DNA from: Pseudomonas sp. ADAK18
GTDB lineage: Bacteria; Pseudomonadota; Gammaproteobacteria; Pseudomonadales; Pseudomonadaceae
DNA length: 64,000 nt
Direction of reading: 5' to 3'
NCBI RefSeq assembly: GCF_012935695.1
Contig: NZ_CP052859.1
Coordinates: 165,001-229,000, forward strand
Positions 20,576 to 30,900 of this stretch are shown piece after piece. A program made the position numbers and the translations under genes. Positions within the stretch are counted from its first letter, which is position 1; the number at the start of each line of letters is the position of its first letter. The notes under the pieces were generated by a model. It searched no databases and was not told the DNA's origin. It saw nothing but the letters and a program-made list of their open reading frames with translations.

Positions 20576-21862
20576 ATGACTGCCATTTCTTATCCACAGG
20601 CGCAGCGCTTCTCCCGCTCCGACTACAAAACCCTGGGCCTGGCCGCCCTCGGTGGCGCCCTGGAAATCTACGACTTCATCATCTTCGTATTTTTCGCCCT
20701 GACATTGAGCCAACTGTTCTTCCCGCCGGAAATGCCCGAGTGGCTGCGGCTGCTGCAAAGCTTCGGCATCTTTGTCACCGGCTACCTGGCGCGGCCGCTG
20801 GGCGGGATCCTGATGGCGCACTTCGCCGATCACCTGGGGCGCAAACGGGTGTTCAGCCTGAGCATCCTGATGATGGCCTTGCCCTGTCTGCTGATCGGGA
20901 TCATGCCCACTTACGCGCAAATCGGCTATTTCGCACCGCTGATCCTGCTGGCATTGCGCATCCTCCAGGGCGCGGCGGTGGGCGGCGAAGTGCCCAGCGC
21001 CTGGGTGTTCGTCGCCGAGCACGCGCCGGCCAATCATCGTGGTTATGCCCTGGGTTTCCTGCAGGCCGGCTTGACCTTCGGCTACTTGCTCGGTGCGTTG
21101 ACGGCAACGCTGTTGGCGCAAGTGTTCACCCCCGCTGAAATCCTCGACTACGCTTGGCGCTTCCCGTTCCTGTTGGGCGGCGTGTTTGGCGTGATCGGTG
21201 TGTGGCTGCGGCGCTGGCTCAGCGAAACCCCGGTGTTCCTGGCGATGCAGGCCCGTCGTCAAAGCGACGCCGAACTGCCTCTGCGTACGGTCTTGCGTGA
21301 GCACCGCCATGCCCTGTTGCCGGCGATGATCCTCACCTGCGTCCTCACCTCGGCGGTGGTGGTACTGGTGGTCATTACCCCGACCATGATGCAGAAAACC
21401 TTTGGCATGAGTGCCAGCCACACCTTCGCCCTGAGCGCGTTGGGCATCGTCTTCCTGAACATTGGTTGCGTGCTGGCCGGCTTGTTGGTGGACCGCATTG
21501 GCGCCTGGCGTGCGGTGCTGATCTACAGCCTATTGCTGCCGGTGGGGATTGCGATTTTGTATGCCAGCCTCATCGCAGGCGGCGTCTGGCTCGGTGCGGC
21601 GTATGCGATTGCCGGCTTGAGCTGCGGCGTGGTGGGCGCGGTGCCGTCGGTGATGGTCAACCTGTTCCCGGCGCAGATTCGGGTGTCGGGGATTTCCTTC
21701 ACCTACAACATTGCCTACGCGCTGTGGGCGAGTACCACACCGTTGATGTTGATCGCGCTGATGCCCACGAGCCCGTGGATATGCGTGGGGTATTGCGCAG
21801 TAATGGGGGCGGTGGGGGCGGTGAGTGCGGCGCACTTTGGCAGGCGCCACACCGCCGCTTGA
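20576..21862 (+). CDS. MFS transporter of the metabolite:H+ symporter type
   Basis: A 428-aa protein with 12 predicted membrane helices and MFS signatures (GGALEIYDFIIFVFFA in helix 1, HFADHLGRKRVF in the first cytoplasmic loop, LSETPVFLAMQ after helix 6). These place it with ProP/KgtP-like proton symporters of organic acids or osmolytes; the substrate is not apparent. The frame is open upstream to 20462, but ATG 20576 gives the normal N-terminus. It is divergent from the toxin-like gene. Confidence 0.85.
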   Translation: MTAISYPQAQRFSRSDYKTLGLAALGGALEIYDFIIFVFFALTLSQLFFPPEMPEWLRLLQSFGIFVTGYLARPLGGILMAHFADHLGRKRVFSLSILMMALPCLLIGIMPTYAQIGYFAPLILLALRILQGAAVGGEVPSAWVFVAEHAPANHRGYALGFLQAGLTFGYLLGALTATLLAQVFTPAEILDYAWRFPFLLGGVFGVIGVWLRRWLSETPVFLAMQARRQSDAELPLRTVLREHRHALLPAMILTCVLTSAVVVLVVITPTMMQKTFGMSASHTFALSALGIVFLNIGCVLAGLLVDRIGAWRAVLIYSLLLPVGIAILYASLIAGGVWLGAAYAIAGLSCGVVGAVPSVMVNLFPAQIRVSGISFTYNIAYALWASTTPLMLIALMPTSPWICVGYCAVMGAVGAVSAAHFGRRHTAA

Positions 21863-21868
21863 CGGTCG

Positions 21869-23239
21869 TTACGTCAAAAAGTGCCACATCAGCAAGGTGC
21901 CGATCAGGCCCACCACCGAAACAATGGTCTGCAAGACCGACCACACCCAGATCGTCTGCTTCAACTGCAAGCCAAAGTACTCGCGCACCATCCAGAACCC
22001 GGCATCGTTGACGTGGCAAAAGAACACCGAGCCCGCACCAATCGCCAGAGCCACCAGTGAGCTTTGTGTCGCCGCCAGCCCCGCCATCATCGGCGCCAGG
22101 ATGCCCGCCGTTGTGGTGGTGGCAACGGTCGCCGAGCCGGTGGCCTGGCGCAGTGCTACGGCAATTAACCACGCCAGCAGCAGGTACGGCATGTGGGCGC
22201 CTTCAGCGAACTTGCTGATGGTCTGGCTGACGCCGGCGTCCAGCAGGGTTTGCTTCAAGCCGCCGCCGGCACCGATGGTCAGCAGCAGCACGGCGATAGG
22301 CGCGAGGGCTTTGCGCAGGGTGTTGCCGACATCGGCGCGCGGCATGCCGCTGGCCCAACCCAGGCAAATCACTGCGGCAATTACCGCCAGGCCCAGGGCA
22401 ATCAACGGTTCACCGAGGAATTTCAAGGTCAGGGCGACCGTGCTTTCCGCTGGCATGGCGACCTTGGCCAGAGTGCTGCCGAGCATCAGGATCACCGGTA
22501 ACAGGATGATCAGCAACGACACACCAAAACTTGGCTGGCGCGGTGCCTTGGGCGGGGCGCTGAACAGCGCGCCGATGTCGGCGGGCTCGTCAACGTGCAT
22601 GCGTTTGGACAGCCAGTTGCCATAGAGCGGGCCGGCCAGTATCACCGCCGGCACCGCCAGGCAAAAACCCAGCAACATGGTCAGGCCCAGGTCGGCGTGC
22701 AGCGCGCCTACAGCAATCAGCGGCCCAGGATGCGGCGGCATCAGTGCGTGCAAGGTGGTCATCCCCGCCAGCGCCGGAATGGCGATTTTCAGCAGCGGCT
22801 GGTTCGAGCGCTTGGCCATGACGAAGATGATCGGCACCATCATCACCAGGCCCACTTCAAAGAACAGCGGCAAGCCAATCACCATCGCCACCAGCGCCAT
22901 CACCCAAGGCAATGACTTGCCCTTGCCCAACCCCAGCAGGGTGGTGGCGATACGGTCGGCAGCGCCGGATTCGGCCATCAGCGCGCCGAGCATCGAGCCC
23001 AGGGCAATAATGATCCCGGCCTCACCGAGAATCGCCCCGGCGCCTTTGCTGAACGCCTTTGCCACCTCTTCAGGCGGCAACCCGGCACCGACACCCGCGA
23101 TAAAGGTGCCAATCAGGATCGACAGAAACGGCGGCAGTTTGGTCGCGCTGATCAGCACAATAATGCTGGCGATGGCCAGCAGGACGCAGAGCATGAGGCG
23201 GGTGTCGTGAACCATCCACGCGGCAGTCGATAACTCCAA
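21869..23239 (-). CDS. Gluconate:H+ symporter, GntP family
   Basis: A 456-aa membrane protein with GntP-family signatures: FEVGLVMMVPIIFVMAKR, HALMPPHPGPLIAVGAL, and the C-terminal ATGSATVATTTTAGI and FCHVNDAGFWM. These proteins import gluconate or related sugar acids with protons. Closely related family members share over half their residues, so I give the family rather than gntT, gntP or gntU. Its stop faces the MFS gene's stop 6 bp away. A 9-bp inverted repeat precedes the gene. Confidence 0.9.
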   Translation of the reverse strand: MELSTAAWMVHDTRLMLCVLLAIASIIVLISATKLPPFLSILIGTFIAGVGAGLPPEEVAKAFSKGAGAILGEAGIIIALGSMLGALMAESGAADRIATTLLGLGKGKSLPWVMALVAMVIGLPLFFEVGLVMMVPIIFVMAKRSNQPLLKIAIPALAGMTTLHALMPPHPGPLIAVGALHADLGLTMLLGFCLAVPAVILAGPLYGNWLSKRMHVDEPADIGALFSAPPKAPRQPSFGVSLLIILLPVILMLGSTLAKVAMPAESTVALTLKFLGEPLIALGLAVIAAVICLGWASGMPRADVGNTLRKALAPIAVLLLTIGAGGGLKQTLLDAGVSQTISKFAEGAHMPYLLLAWLIAVALRQATGSATVATTTTAGILAPMMAGLAATQSSLVALAIGAGSVFFCHVNDAGFWMVREYFGLQLKQTIWVWSVLQTIVSVVGLIGTLLMWHFLT

Positions 23240-23253
23240 AACGGGACTCCTTA

Positions 23254-23296
23254 TCGAACAGGTTGGCTAATATGTTTCTTTTTGTTTCCTGTTCGA
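23254..23296 (-). promoter_or_regulatory. Inverted repeat upstream of the GntP gene
   Basis: TCGAACAGG (23254-23262) and its complement CCTGTTCGA (23288-23296), 25 bp apart, lie 15-57 bp upstream of the transporter start. The spacing could suit a dimeric repressor or two half-sites. No cognate regulator gene is adjacent. Confidence 0.4.
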
Positions 23297-23455
23297 AAAG
23301 CATACCTGATAAGACTATTCCAGAGCGCTCGTGCTCGGTTTTGGTGCGTTCAGCTAACGTTAAACTGGCCAGTGGATGACAATTTTGCAAACCATGCCGG
23401 TGGTTTTGGCCTATAGCTCTATGATCAATTTCACATTCAGTTACGAGGATATTCC

Positions 23456-24361
23456 ATGAGCGCAGGACACAGCCACGCCCAAGTACGCGCCGGACACGAA
23501 CGCAAGTTATGGATGGCCCTGGGGCTGACCGGCAGCTTCATGATTGCCGAGGTCATCGGTGCTTTTGTCACCGGCAGCCTGGCGCTGTTGTCCGATGCCG
23601 CGCACATGATGACCGACACCCTGGCCCTGGCGATTTCCCTGGTGGCGATCCAGGTGGCCAAGCGTGCGGCCGACCGCAAGCGCACCTTCGGCTATGCGCG
23701 TTTCGAAATCCTCGCGGCGTCTTTCAATGCGCTGCTGCTGTTCGCTGTGGCGTTCTACATCCTTTATGAGGCGTATCAACGCTTGCAGGCACCCGCCGAG
23801 ATCCAGACCACCGGCATGCTGGTGATCGCCGTGCTGGGGCTGATCGTCAACCTGATTTCCATGCGCCTGCTGAGCGCCGCCAGCGGCGAAAGCCTCAACG
23901 TCAAAGGGGCGTATCTGGAAGTCTGGAGCGACATGCTCGGCTCAGTCGGTGTGATCATTGCGGCGGTGTTGATCATGTTCACCGGTTGGGGTTGGGTCGA
24001 TTCGGTGGTGGCGGCGGCGATTGGCTTCTGGGTACTGCCACGGACCTGGACCCTGCTCAAGGAAAGCATGAACGTCCTGCTACAAGGCGTGCCGGACGGT
24101 GTTGATATCGATCAGGTCGAGCAAGCCGTTCGCGCCACCCCTGGGGTCAAGGACGTACACGACCTGCATATCTGGGCGCTGACCAGCGGCAAGAATGTGC
24201 TGAGCAGTCATTTGGTGGCGGATGCCACCGTGGGCACTGAGCAACAGATCCTCACCCAAGTGACGGAAATGCTGCATGAGCAATTCGATATTTCCCACGT
24301 CACGCTGCAGGTCGAAGGTGAAGACTTTCATCACGACGACCACGACGAGGTGCATGCCTGA
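23456..24361 (+). CDS. czcD: Cation diffusion facilitator, CzcD/ZitB type
   Basis: A 301-aa inner-membrane exporter of zinc, cobalt or cadmium driven by protons. It has a His-rich N-terminus (SAGHSHAQVRAGH), six membrane helices, the helix 2 metal site SDAAHMMTD, and a cytoplasmic C-terminal domain ending in HHDDHDEVHA. In helix 5 the expected His of the HxxxD pair is Glu in LEVWSDMLGS; I believe this is common in Pseudomonas members. It sits beside a czcR-like regulator and czcCBA, consistent with metal resistance. Confidence 0.88.
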   Translation: MSAGHSHAQVRAGHERKLWMALGLTGSFMIAEVIGAFVTGSLALLSDAAHMMTDTLALAISLVAIQVAKRAADRKRTFGYARFEILAASFNALLLFAVAFYILYEAYQRLQAPAEIQTTGMLVIAVLGLIVNLISMRLLSAASGESLNVKGAYLEVWSDMLGSVGVIIAAVLIMFTGWGWVDSVVAAAIGFWVLPRTWTLLKESMNVLLQGVPDGVDIDQVEQAVRATPGVKDVHDLHIWALTSGKNVLSSHLVADATVGTEQQILTQVTEMLHEQFDISHVTLQVEGEDFHHDDHDEVHA

Positions 24362-24364
24362 GGG

Positions 24365-25039
24365 TTACTCCCGTTCCTCCAGCACATAACCGACGCCGCG
24401 CAGAGTGTGGATAAGTTTGTGTTCGAACGGGTCATCGATCTTGGCCCGCAGGCGGCGGATCGACACCTCCACCACGTTGGTGTCGCAATCGAAGTTCATG
24501 TCCCAGACGAACGAGATGATTTGTGTGCGCGACAACACCACGCCGCTCTGGCGCATCAACAGGTGCAGCAGGGCGAACTCCTTGGTGGTCAGGTCGATGC
24601 GCTGCAAGCCGCGATAGGCCCGGTGGCGGCCCTGATCCAGTTCCAGATCGGCCACGCGCAGCACATCAGGCACCGGCGAATGCACACTGCGGCGCATCAA
24701 GGTACGTACCCTGGCCAACAGCTCGGGGAACTCGAACGGCTTGACCAGGTAATCGTCGGCGCCCAGGTCCAGGCCCTTGATCCGGTCGGCCAATCGGCCT
24801 TGGGCCGTCAGCATCATGATCCGAGTGCTGCTGTTCTGGCGGATGCGCCTGAGCACATCCCATCCATCAATCTGCGGCAGGTTCACGTCCAGCATCACCA
24901 GGTCATAGGCGTGTTGGCGTGACAGGTGCAAACCGTCGGCGCCGGTGGCGGCACAGTCGACGATGTAACCACTTTCACTGAGACCCTGGTGCAAATAGTC
25001 GGCAGTTTTAGGTTCGTCTTCGATAACCAGAATGCGCAT
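24365..25039 (-). CDS. czcR: OmpR-type heavy-metal response regulator, CzcR/CopR-like
   Basis: A 224-aa two-component regulator. The receiver domain has the phosphoacceptor D51 (LVMLDVNLP) and acidic residues near E7-D8; the C-terminal winged-helix DNA-binding domain ends with HTLRGVGYVLEERE. Start is ATG 25039 (MRILVIEDEP); the upstream open frame is not part of the gene. It is divergent from czcC and convergent with the CDF gene, so it probably controls czcCBA. No sensor kinase follows it, which is unusual since czcR and czcS normally form one operon. Confidence 0.87.
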   Translation of the reverse strand: MRILVIEDEPKTADYLHQGLSESGYIVDCAATGADGLHLSRQHAYDLVMLDVNLPQIDGWDVLRRIRQNSSTRIMMLTAQGRLADRIKGLDLGADDYLVKPFEFPELLARVRTLMRRSVHSPVPDVLRVADLELDQGRHRAYRGLQRIDLTTKEFALLHLLMRQSGVVLSRTQIISFVWDMNFDCDTNVVEVSIRRLRAKIDDPFEHKLIHTLRGVGYVLEERE

Positions 25040-25223
25040 GGGTAAAGTCCCTCGGTTTAATGAAGAAGATGAAGTTAAGTTGGAAAGTGTGTTGAAGGTG
25101 AAAGTTGAAACTAACTTTTGCTGAGTGTGTGGGTCGCCTTCGATTGACCGGGATCTTAAAGCAAAGGTCCGCAATAGAGCGGTTGATAACGGATTTGTAA
25201 TGTTCTAGCCACCCCTCTGATAA

Positions 25224-25237
25224 GTAACGAAAGTTAC
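25224..25237. promoter_or_regulatory. Palindromic site between czcR and czcC
   Basis: GTAAC-GAAA-GTTAC is a perfect 5-bp inverted repeat about 52 bp upstream of czcC in the divergent control region. It is a candidate operator for the response regulator; whether it matches a known CzcR or CopR box cannot be decided here. Confidence 0.4.
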
Positions 25238-25288
25238 ATTGCCCGTGTTTGGATTTATCCGCTATTTCATGGGCGTGGAACTCTTGTT

Positions 25289-26533
25289 ATGCCAACTCAC
25301 GTAAGAAAATTACTGTGGATTGCGGGCGCTTTGTCCGCTGTTTTGTTATTTAGTACGGCGACGGTTCAGGGCGCTCAAGCCCAAACGTTGACCCTCGATT
25401 CGGCCCTGCAAACCGCCTTCGCCAACAATCCGGACCTGGCCGCTGCACAATGGGAAATCGACATCGACCAAGGCGGTCGACAGCAGGCCGGTTTGATCCC
25501 CAATCCTGTGGCCTCTTTCGATGCCGAAGACACGCGTCGCAACTCCCGCACCACCACCATTAAGCTGAGCCAGACCCTGGAGTTGGGCGGCAAGCGCGGT
25601 GCGCGAATTGATGTGGCATCGCGGGCCCAGGACGCGGCGGCGTTGACACTGGAGCAGCGGCGCAACGTGTTGCGGGCCGATGTCATCGAAGGCTTTTACG
25701 GAGCACTGCGGGCGCAGGAGCGCCTCGATCTGGCTCAACGTTCATTGGCGCTGGCCGAGCGCGGCCTGGTGGTTGCCAATGGCCGGGTCACGGCGGGTAA
25801 ATCGTCGCCGGTGGAGGCCACTCGTGCTCAGGTGCAACTCTCGGAGATTCGCCTGGAGTTCAGCCGCGCTGAAATGGGCCTGACTGACGCCTACCGCCGT
25901 TTGGCCGCGATTACCGGGGCGGCCAGTACCGACTTCCAATCTGTCGCGTCGCAAGCCATGGCCGCGCCGGCATTGCCTCCACCGTCACAACTGCTGGCAC
26001 GCCTGGATCAAACCGCTGAACTGCGCTTGGCCGAACTGCAAATCCAGCAGCGCGAAGCGGCATTGGGCTTGGAAAAAGCCGAGCGCATTCCCAACCTCGA
26101 CGTGTCCATCGGCAGCCAATACGACGCCAGCGTGCGTGAGCGGGTGAATGTGGTGGGCGTGTCGATGCCTATCCCGTTGTTCAACCGCAACCAGGGCAAC
26201 GTGCTCTCCGCCAGCCGCCGGGCGGACCAGGCGCGGGACCTGCGCAACGCCGCCGAACTGCGATTGCGCACCGACACCCGCCAGGCCCTGGACCTATGGT
26301 CGACGGCCAACAGCGAAGTGCGTTCCTTCAACCAAGTGATTCTGCCGGCTGCCCAGAGCGCGGTGGACAGTGCCACCCGTGGTTTCGAGATGGGCAAGTT
26401 CAACTTCCTGGAAGTCCTTGATGCCCAGCGCACCTTGATTGCGGCCCGCACCCAATACCTCGCAGCGTTAGCCCAGGCCACCGACGCCTGGGTACGTATC
26501 GAACGGATTTACGGCGACCTCGCCCGGTTTTGA
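25289..26533 (+). CDS. czcC: CzcC-type outer-membrane channel of a heavy-metal efflux pump
   Basis: A 414-aa TolC-family protein with a signal peptide (ending near VQGAQA) and two repeated helical halves, as in CzcC. It forms the outer-membrane duct of the CzcCBA pump. The first gene of czcCBA, with the start of czcB 17 bp downstream. The fit to the family is good over the whole length. Confidence 0.9.
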   Translation: MPTHVRKLLWIAGALSAVLLFSTATVQGAQAQTLTLDSALQTAFANNPDLAAAQWEIDIDQGGRQQAGLIPNPVASFDAEDTRRNSRTTTIKLSQTLELGGKRGARIDVASRAQDAAALTLEQRRNVLRADVIEGFYGALRAQERLDLAQRSLALAERGLVVANGRVTAGKSSPVEATRAQVQLSEIRLEFSRAEMGLTDAYRRLAAITGAASTDFQSVASQAMAAPALPPPSQLLARLDQTAELRLAELQIQQREAALGLEKAERIPNLDVSIGSQYDASVRERVNVVGVSMPIPLFNRNQGNVLSASRRADQARDLRNAAELRLRTDTRQALDLWSTANSEVRSFNQVILPAAQSAVDSATRGFEMGKFNFLEVLDAQRTLIAARTQYLAALAQATDAWVRIERIYGDLARF

Positions 26534-26550
26534 TTTTTCAGGAGCACCCG

Positions 26551-27717
26551 ATGAACAAGAAACAAGGCATTGCTTTGGCCGTTGCGGTGGCCATTGGTCT
26601 AGGACTGGTGGTGACGACCGACCTGTTCCGGCCTGCCCCCAGTGTTGCGGTTGAGGAAAAAGCGGCCGCCGCACAAGCGCCGGAAGAAGAAGGCAAGCTC
26701 GAACTCAGCGATCAGCAAATCCAGGCTGCGGGTATTCAATTGGCCCAGGCTCAGCCCCGGCAGATCAGCACTGTGCTGTCGTTGCCGGGAGAGATTCGTT
26801 TTGATGAAGACCGCACCTCTCACATCGTGCCCCGTGCGGCGGGCGTGGTGGAGTCGGTCAAGGTCAATCTGGGTCAGTCAGTGAAAAAAGGCGAGTTGCT
26901 GGCCGTCATCGCCAGCCAGCAGATCTCCGATCAGCGCAGTGAACTGGCGGCCAGCGAGCGCCGGGTTGAACTGGCCCGCACCACCTTCCAGCGCGAACGC
27001 CAATTGTGGCAGGACAAGATCTCCGCCGAGCAGGATTACCTGTTGGCGCGCCAGACTTTGCAAGAAGCCGAAATTGCCCTGAACAACGCTCGGCAAAAGA
27101 TGAATGCCCTGAGCGGCAGCACCGTATTGGCGGGCGGCAATCGCTATGAACTGCGTGCGCCGTTCGACGGCGTAGTGGTGGAAAAACACCTCGGCGTCGG
27201 TGAAGTGGTGAGCGAGACCAGCAACGCCTTCACCCTGTCGGACCTGTCCCAGGTGTGGGTCACCTTTGGTGTGTTTCCCAAGGACTTGAACAAGGTCCAG
27301 GTGGGCAAGCCGGTGAAGGTCAGCTCCACGGAAATGGGCACCGAAGTGATGGGCAAGGTGGCTTATGTCGGCAACTTGCTGGGTGAACAGACCCGTACCG
27401 CGACCGTGCGAGTCACCGTGCCAAACCCCGATGATTCCTGGCGCCCAGGCTTGTTCGTGGCCGTGCAAGTGTCGACTGATACCTATCAGGCCAAGGTCAC
27501 GGTACCCCAGGAAGCGATCCAGACCGTCGAGGACAAACCCTCGGTGTTCGTGCGCACAGCGGACGGTTTCATGACCCGCCATATCGAAGTGGGCGTGAGT
27601 GAAAACGGCTTCGTCGAAGTCCGCGAAGGCCTCGACGCCGGCGCACAGGTGGCCACCGTCGGCAGCTTCATCCTCAAGTCGGAATTGGGCAAAGGCTCGG
27701 CCGAGCACGCCCATTGA
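26551..27717 (+). CDS. czcB: CzcB-type periplasmic adaptor (membrane fusion protein)
   Basis: A 388-aa adaptor that links the CzcA pump to CzcC. It has an N-terminal anchor (ALAVAVAIGLGLVVTT), a biotinyl-lipoyl hairpin (PRAAGVVESVKVNLGQSVKKG), a coiled coil and a beta-barrel domain. AGGAG lies before ATG 26551. It is separated from czcA by 222 bp that hold a repeat insertion, unlike the tight spacing usual in czcCBA. Confidence 0.9.
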   Translation: MNKKQGIALAVAVAIGLGLVVTTDLFRPAPSVAVEEKAAAAQAPEEEGKLELSDQQIQAAGIQLAQAQPRQISTVLSLPGEIRFDEDRTSHIVPRAAGVVESVKVNLGQSVKKGELLAVIASQQISDQRSELAASERRVELARTTFQRERQLWQDKISAEQDYLLARQTLQEAEIALNNARQKMNALSGSTVLAGGNRYELRAPFDGVVVEKHLGVGEVVSETSNAFTLSDLSQVWVTFGVFPKDLNKVQVGKPVKVSSTEMGTEVMGKVAYVGNLLGEQTRTATVRVTVPNPDDSWRPGLFVAVQVSTDTYQAKVTVPQEAIQTVEDKPSVFVRTADGFMTRHIEVGVSENGFVEVREGLDAGAQVATVGSFILKSELGKGSAEHAH

Positions 27718-27917
27718 TACGCGCGGGTATCTGTACCTCCTGTGGTTGGCATTACGTAACAGCGGTCGAGTAGAACGAGGCCGCGTCCGACTGCGAAGCG
27801 GTCGTAGAGCCTGATGTCCCGGGGTGTCAGATAAACCGCGGACGCAGCCTCTCTAGGGCTCGACAGCTGCTACGCAACGCTGGCCTCAGATTTGTTGAAC
27901 CCCGTGCATTGATACGC
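27712..27917. repeat. Palindromic repeat inserted between czcB and czcA, flanked by an 11-bp direct repeat
   Basis: CATTGATACGC occurs at 27712-27722, across the czcB stop codon, and again at 27907-27917. The 184 bp between contain inverted segments (GCCGCGTCCG near 27780 with CGGACGCAGC near 27838) of the sort found in extragenic repeats of P. fluorescens strains. The layout suggests an insertion that duplicated its target. Confidence 0.55.
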
Positions 27918-27939
27918 CTTTTTCTGCGAGTGATTTCCC

Positions 27940-30900
27940 ATGTTTGAGCGCCTTATCCAATTTGCCATCGAGCAGCGCATCATCGTGCTGCTGGCGGTGC
28001 TGTTGATGGCCGGTATCGGTATCGCCAGCTATCAGAAACTGCCCATCGACGCGGTGCCGGACATCACTAACGTCCAGGTACAAATCAACTCGGCCGCCGC
28101 CGGGTTTTCGCCGTTGGAAACCGAGCAGCGCATTACGTTTCCCATTGAGACGGCCATGGCAGGTTTGCCGGGATTGCAGCAGACCCGCTCGCTGTCCCGC
28201 TCCGGCTTGTCTCAGGTGACGGTGATTTTCAAGGACGGCACTGACCTGTTCTTTGCCCGGCAACTGGTCAACGAGCGTTTGCAGGTGGCCCGGGAGCAAC
28301 TGCCCGAAGGCGTCGAGGCGCGGATGGGGCCGATCTCCACCGGGCTTGGCGAGATTTTCCTGTGGACCGTGGAAGCGGAAGATGGTGCCCGTAAGGAGGA
28401 CGGCTCTGCCTACACGCCGACAGACCTGCGGGTGATCCAGGATTGGATCATCAAGCCGCAATTGCGCAACGTCCCGGGTGTGGCCGAGATCAACACCATC
28501 GGTGGCTTTGCCAAGGAATACCAGATCGCTCCAGACCCCAAGCGCTTGGCGGCTTACAACCTGACTTTGACCGACTTGGTCACCGCGCTGGAGCGTAACA
28601 ACGCCAACGTCGGCGCCGGTTATATCGAGCGCAGCGGTGAGCAATTGCTGATCCGCGCGCCAGGGCAAGTGGCGTCCATCGAAGACATCGCCAACATCGT
28701 GATCAACACCGTCGACGGTACGCCGATTCGTGTGCGCAACGTCGCCCAGGTCGACATCGGCCGTGAGTTACGAACCGGCGCAGCCACCGAAAACGGTCGC
28801 GAAGTGGTGCTGGGTACGGTGTTCATGCTGATCGGCGAGAACAGCCGCACCGTGTCCCAGGCGGTGGCGAAAAAACTGGAAGAGATCAATCGTTCGCTGC
28901 CCGAAGGCGTGGTGGCGGTCACCGTGTATGACCGCACCAACCTGGTGGAAAAAGCTATCAGCACCGTGAAGAAAAACCTCTTCGAAGGTGCACTGCTGGT
29001 GATCGTGATTCTGTTCCTGTTCCTGGGCAATATCCGCGCGGCGCTGATCACCGCGATGGTGATTCCCCTGGCGATGTTGTTCACCTTTACCGGAATGTTC
29101 ACCAACAAGGTCAGCGCCAACCTGATGAGCCTCGGGGCGCTGGACTTCGGGATTATCGTCGACGGCGCGGTGGTGATCGTCGAGAACGCCATCCGCCGCC
29201 TGGCCCATGCCCAGCAACGGCATGGACGGCTGTTGACCCGCAGCGAGCGTTTGCATGAAGTGTTTGCGGCGGCCAAGGAAGCACGCCGGGCGCTGATCTT
29301 CGGGCAACTGATCATCATGGTGGTGTACCTGCCGATCTTCGCCCTCACTGGCGTGGCCGGGAAGATGTTCCATCCCATGGCGTTCACGGTGGTGACTGCG
29401 CTGCTGGGTGCGATGATTCTCTCGGTGACCTTCGTGCCGGCAGCGATTGCGCTGTTTGTCACCGGCAAGGTCAAGGAAGAAGAAAACCTGGTGATGCGCA
29501 CTGCACGCCGGGCCTATGCGCCGGTGCTGGATTGGGTGATGGCGCACCGTCCGTTGGCCTTCGGCCTGGCGGTGATGACCATCGTGGTATCGGGTGCTGT
29601 GGCCAGCCGCATGGGCAGTGAGTTTATCCCCAGCCTCAGTGAAGGCGACTTTGCCCAGCAGGCCATGCGTGTACCGGGCACCAGCCTTACGCAATCAGTC
29701 CAGATGCAGCAGCAGTTGGAAAAAACCTTGCTGGCCAAGGTCCCGGAAGTCGAGCGCGTGTTTGCGCGTACCGGTACTGCGGAAATCGCCTCGGACCCAA
29801 TGCCGCCGAATATTTCCGACAGCTACGTGATGCTCAAGCCGAAGGACCAGTGGCCCGATCCGAAGAAGTCTCGCGAGGCCATCATCGCCGATATCCAGCG
29901 CGCCAGTGCGATTGTGCCGGGCAGCGTGTATGAGCTGTCGCAGCCGATTCAACTGCGTTTTAACGAGCTGATCTCCGGGGTGCGCAGTGACGTGGCGGTG
30001 AAGGTATTTGGCGATGACATGGCGGTGCTGAACAAGACCGCCGGGGAAATTGCCGAGACCTTGCAGGGGCTCAAAGGAGCCTCTGAGGTGAAGGTGGAAC
30101 AAACCTCCGGGTTGCCGGTGCTGACCATCAATATCGACCGCGACAAGGCTGCGCGTTTTGGCCTGAATGTGGGCGATGTGCAAGACACTATTGCCGTCGC
30201 GGTGGGGGGGCGTCAGGCCGGTACGATGTATGAAGGTGACCGGCGTTTCGACATGGTCGTGCGCTTGTCCGACGCCCTGCGTACCGATATCGACGGGTTG
30301 TCACGGTTGTTGATCCCGATTCCGGCGCTGGCCAGTAATGCCGGTGGACAGATTGGTTTTATCGCATTGTCGGAAGTCGCCAGCCTGGACCTGGTGCTTG
30401 GCCCCAATCAGATCAGTCGTGAGAACGGCAAGCGCCTGGTGATCGTCAGTGCCAACGTGCGTGGACGTGACATAGGCTCGTTTGTCGAAGAGGCCGCGAC
30501 GGCCATTACCACTCAGGTGAAAATCCCTGCCGGTTACTGGACCACCTGGGGCGGGCAGTTCGAACAGCTGAAAGAAGCCTCCGAGCGTTTGCGCATCGTG
30601 GTGCCGGTGGCGTTGCTGTTGGTATTCGGGCTGTTGTTCATGATGTTCAACAACCTCAAGGACGGGCTGCTGGTGTTTACCGGGATTCCGTTTGCGTTGA
30701 CGGGTGGGATCATGGCGCTGTGGCTGCGGGATATTCCGCTGTCGATCTCGGCGGGGGTGGGGTTCATTGCCTTGTCTGGCGTGGCGGTGCTCAACGGGCT
30801 GGTGATGATTGCCTTCATTCGTAACTTGCGGGAGGAAGGGCGCACGTTGTCGGTGGCGATCAACGAAGGGGCTCTGACTCGCTTGCGGCCGGTGTTGATG

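Noticed and set aside
20453..21421. 322-codon minus-strand ORF
   Set aside because: It is antisense to the MFS transporter gene, which has a clear family match.
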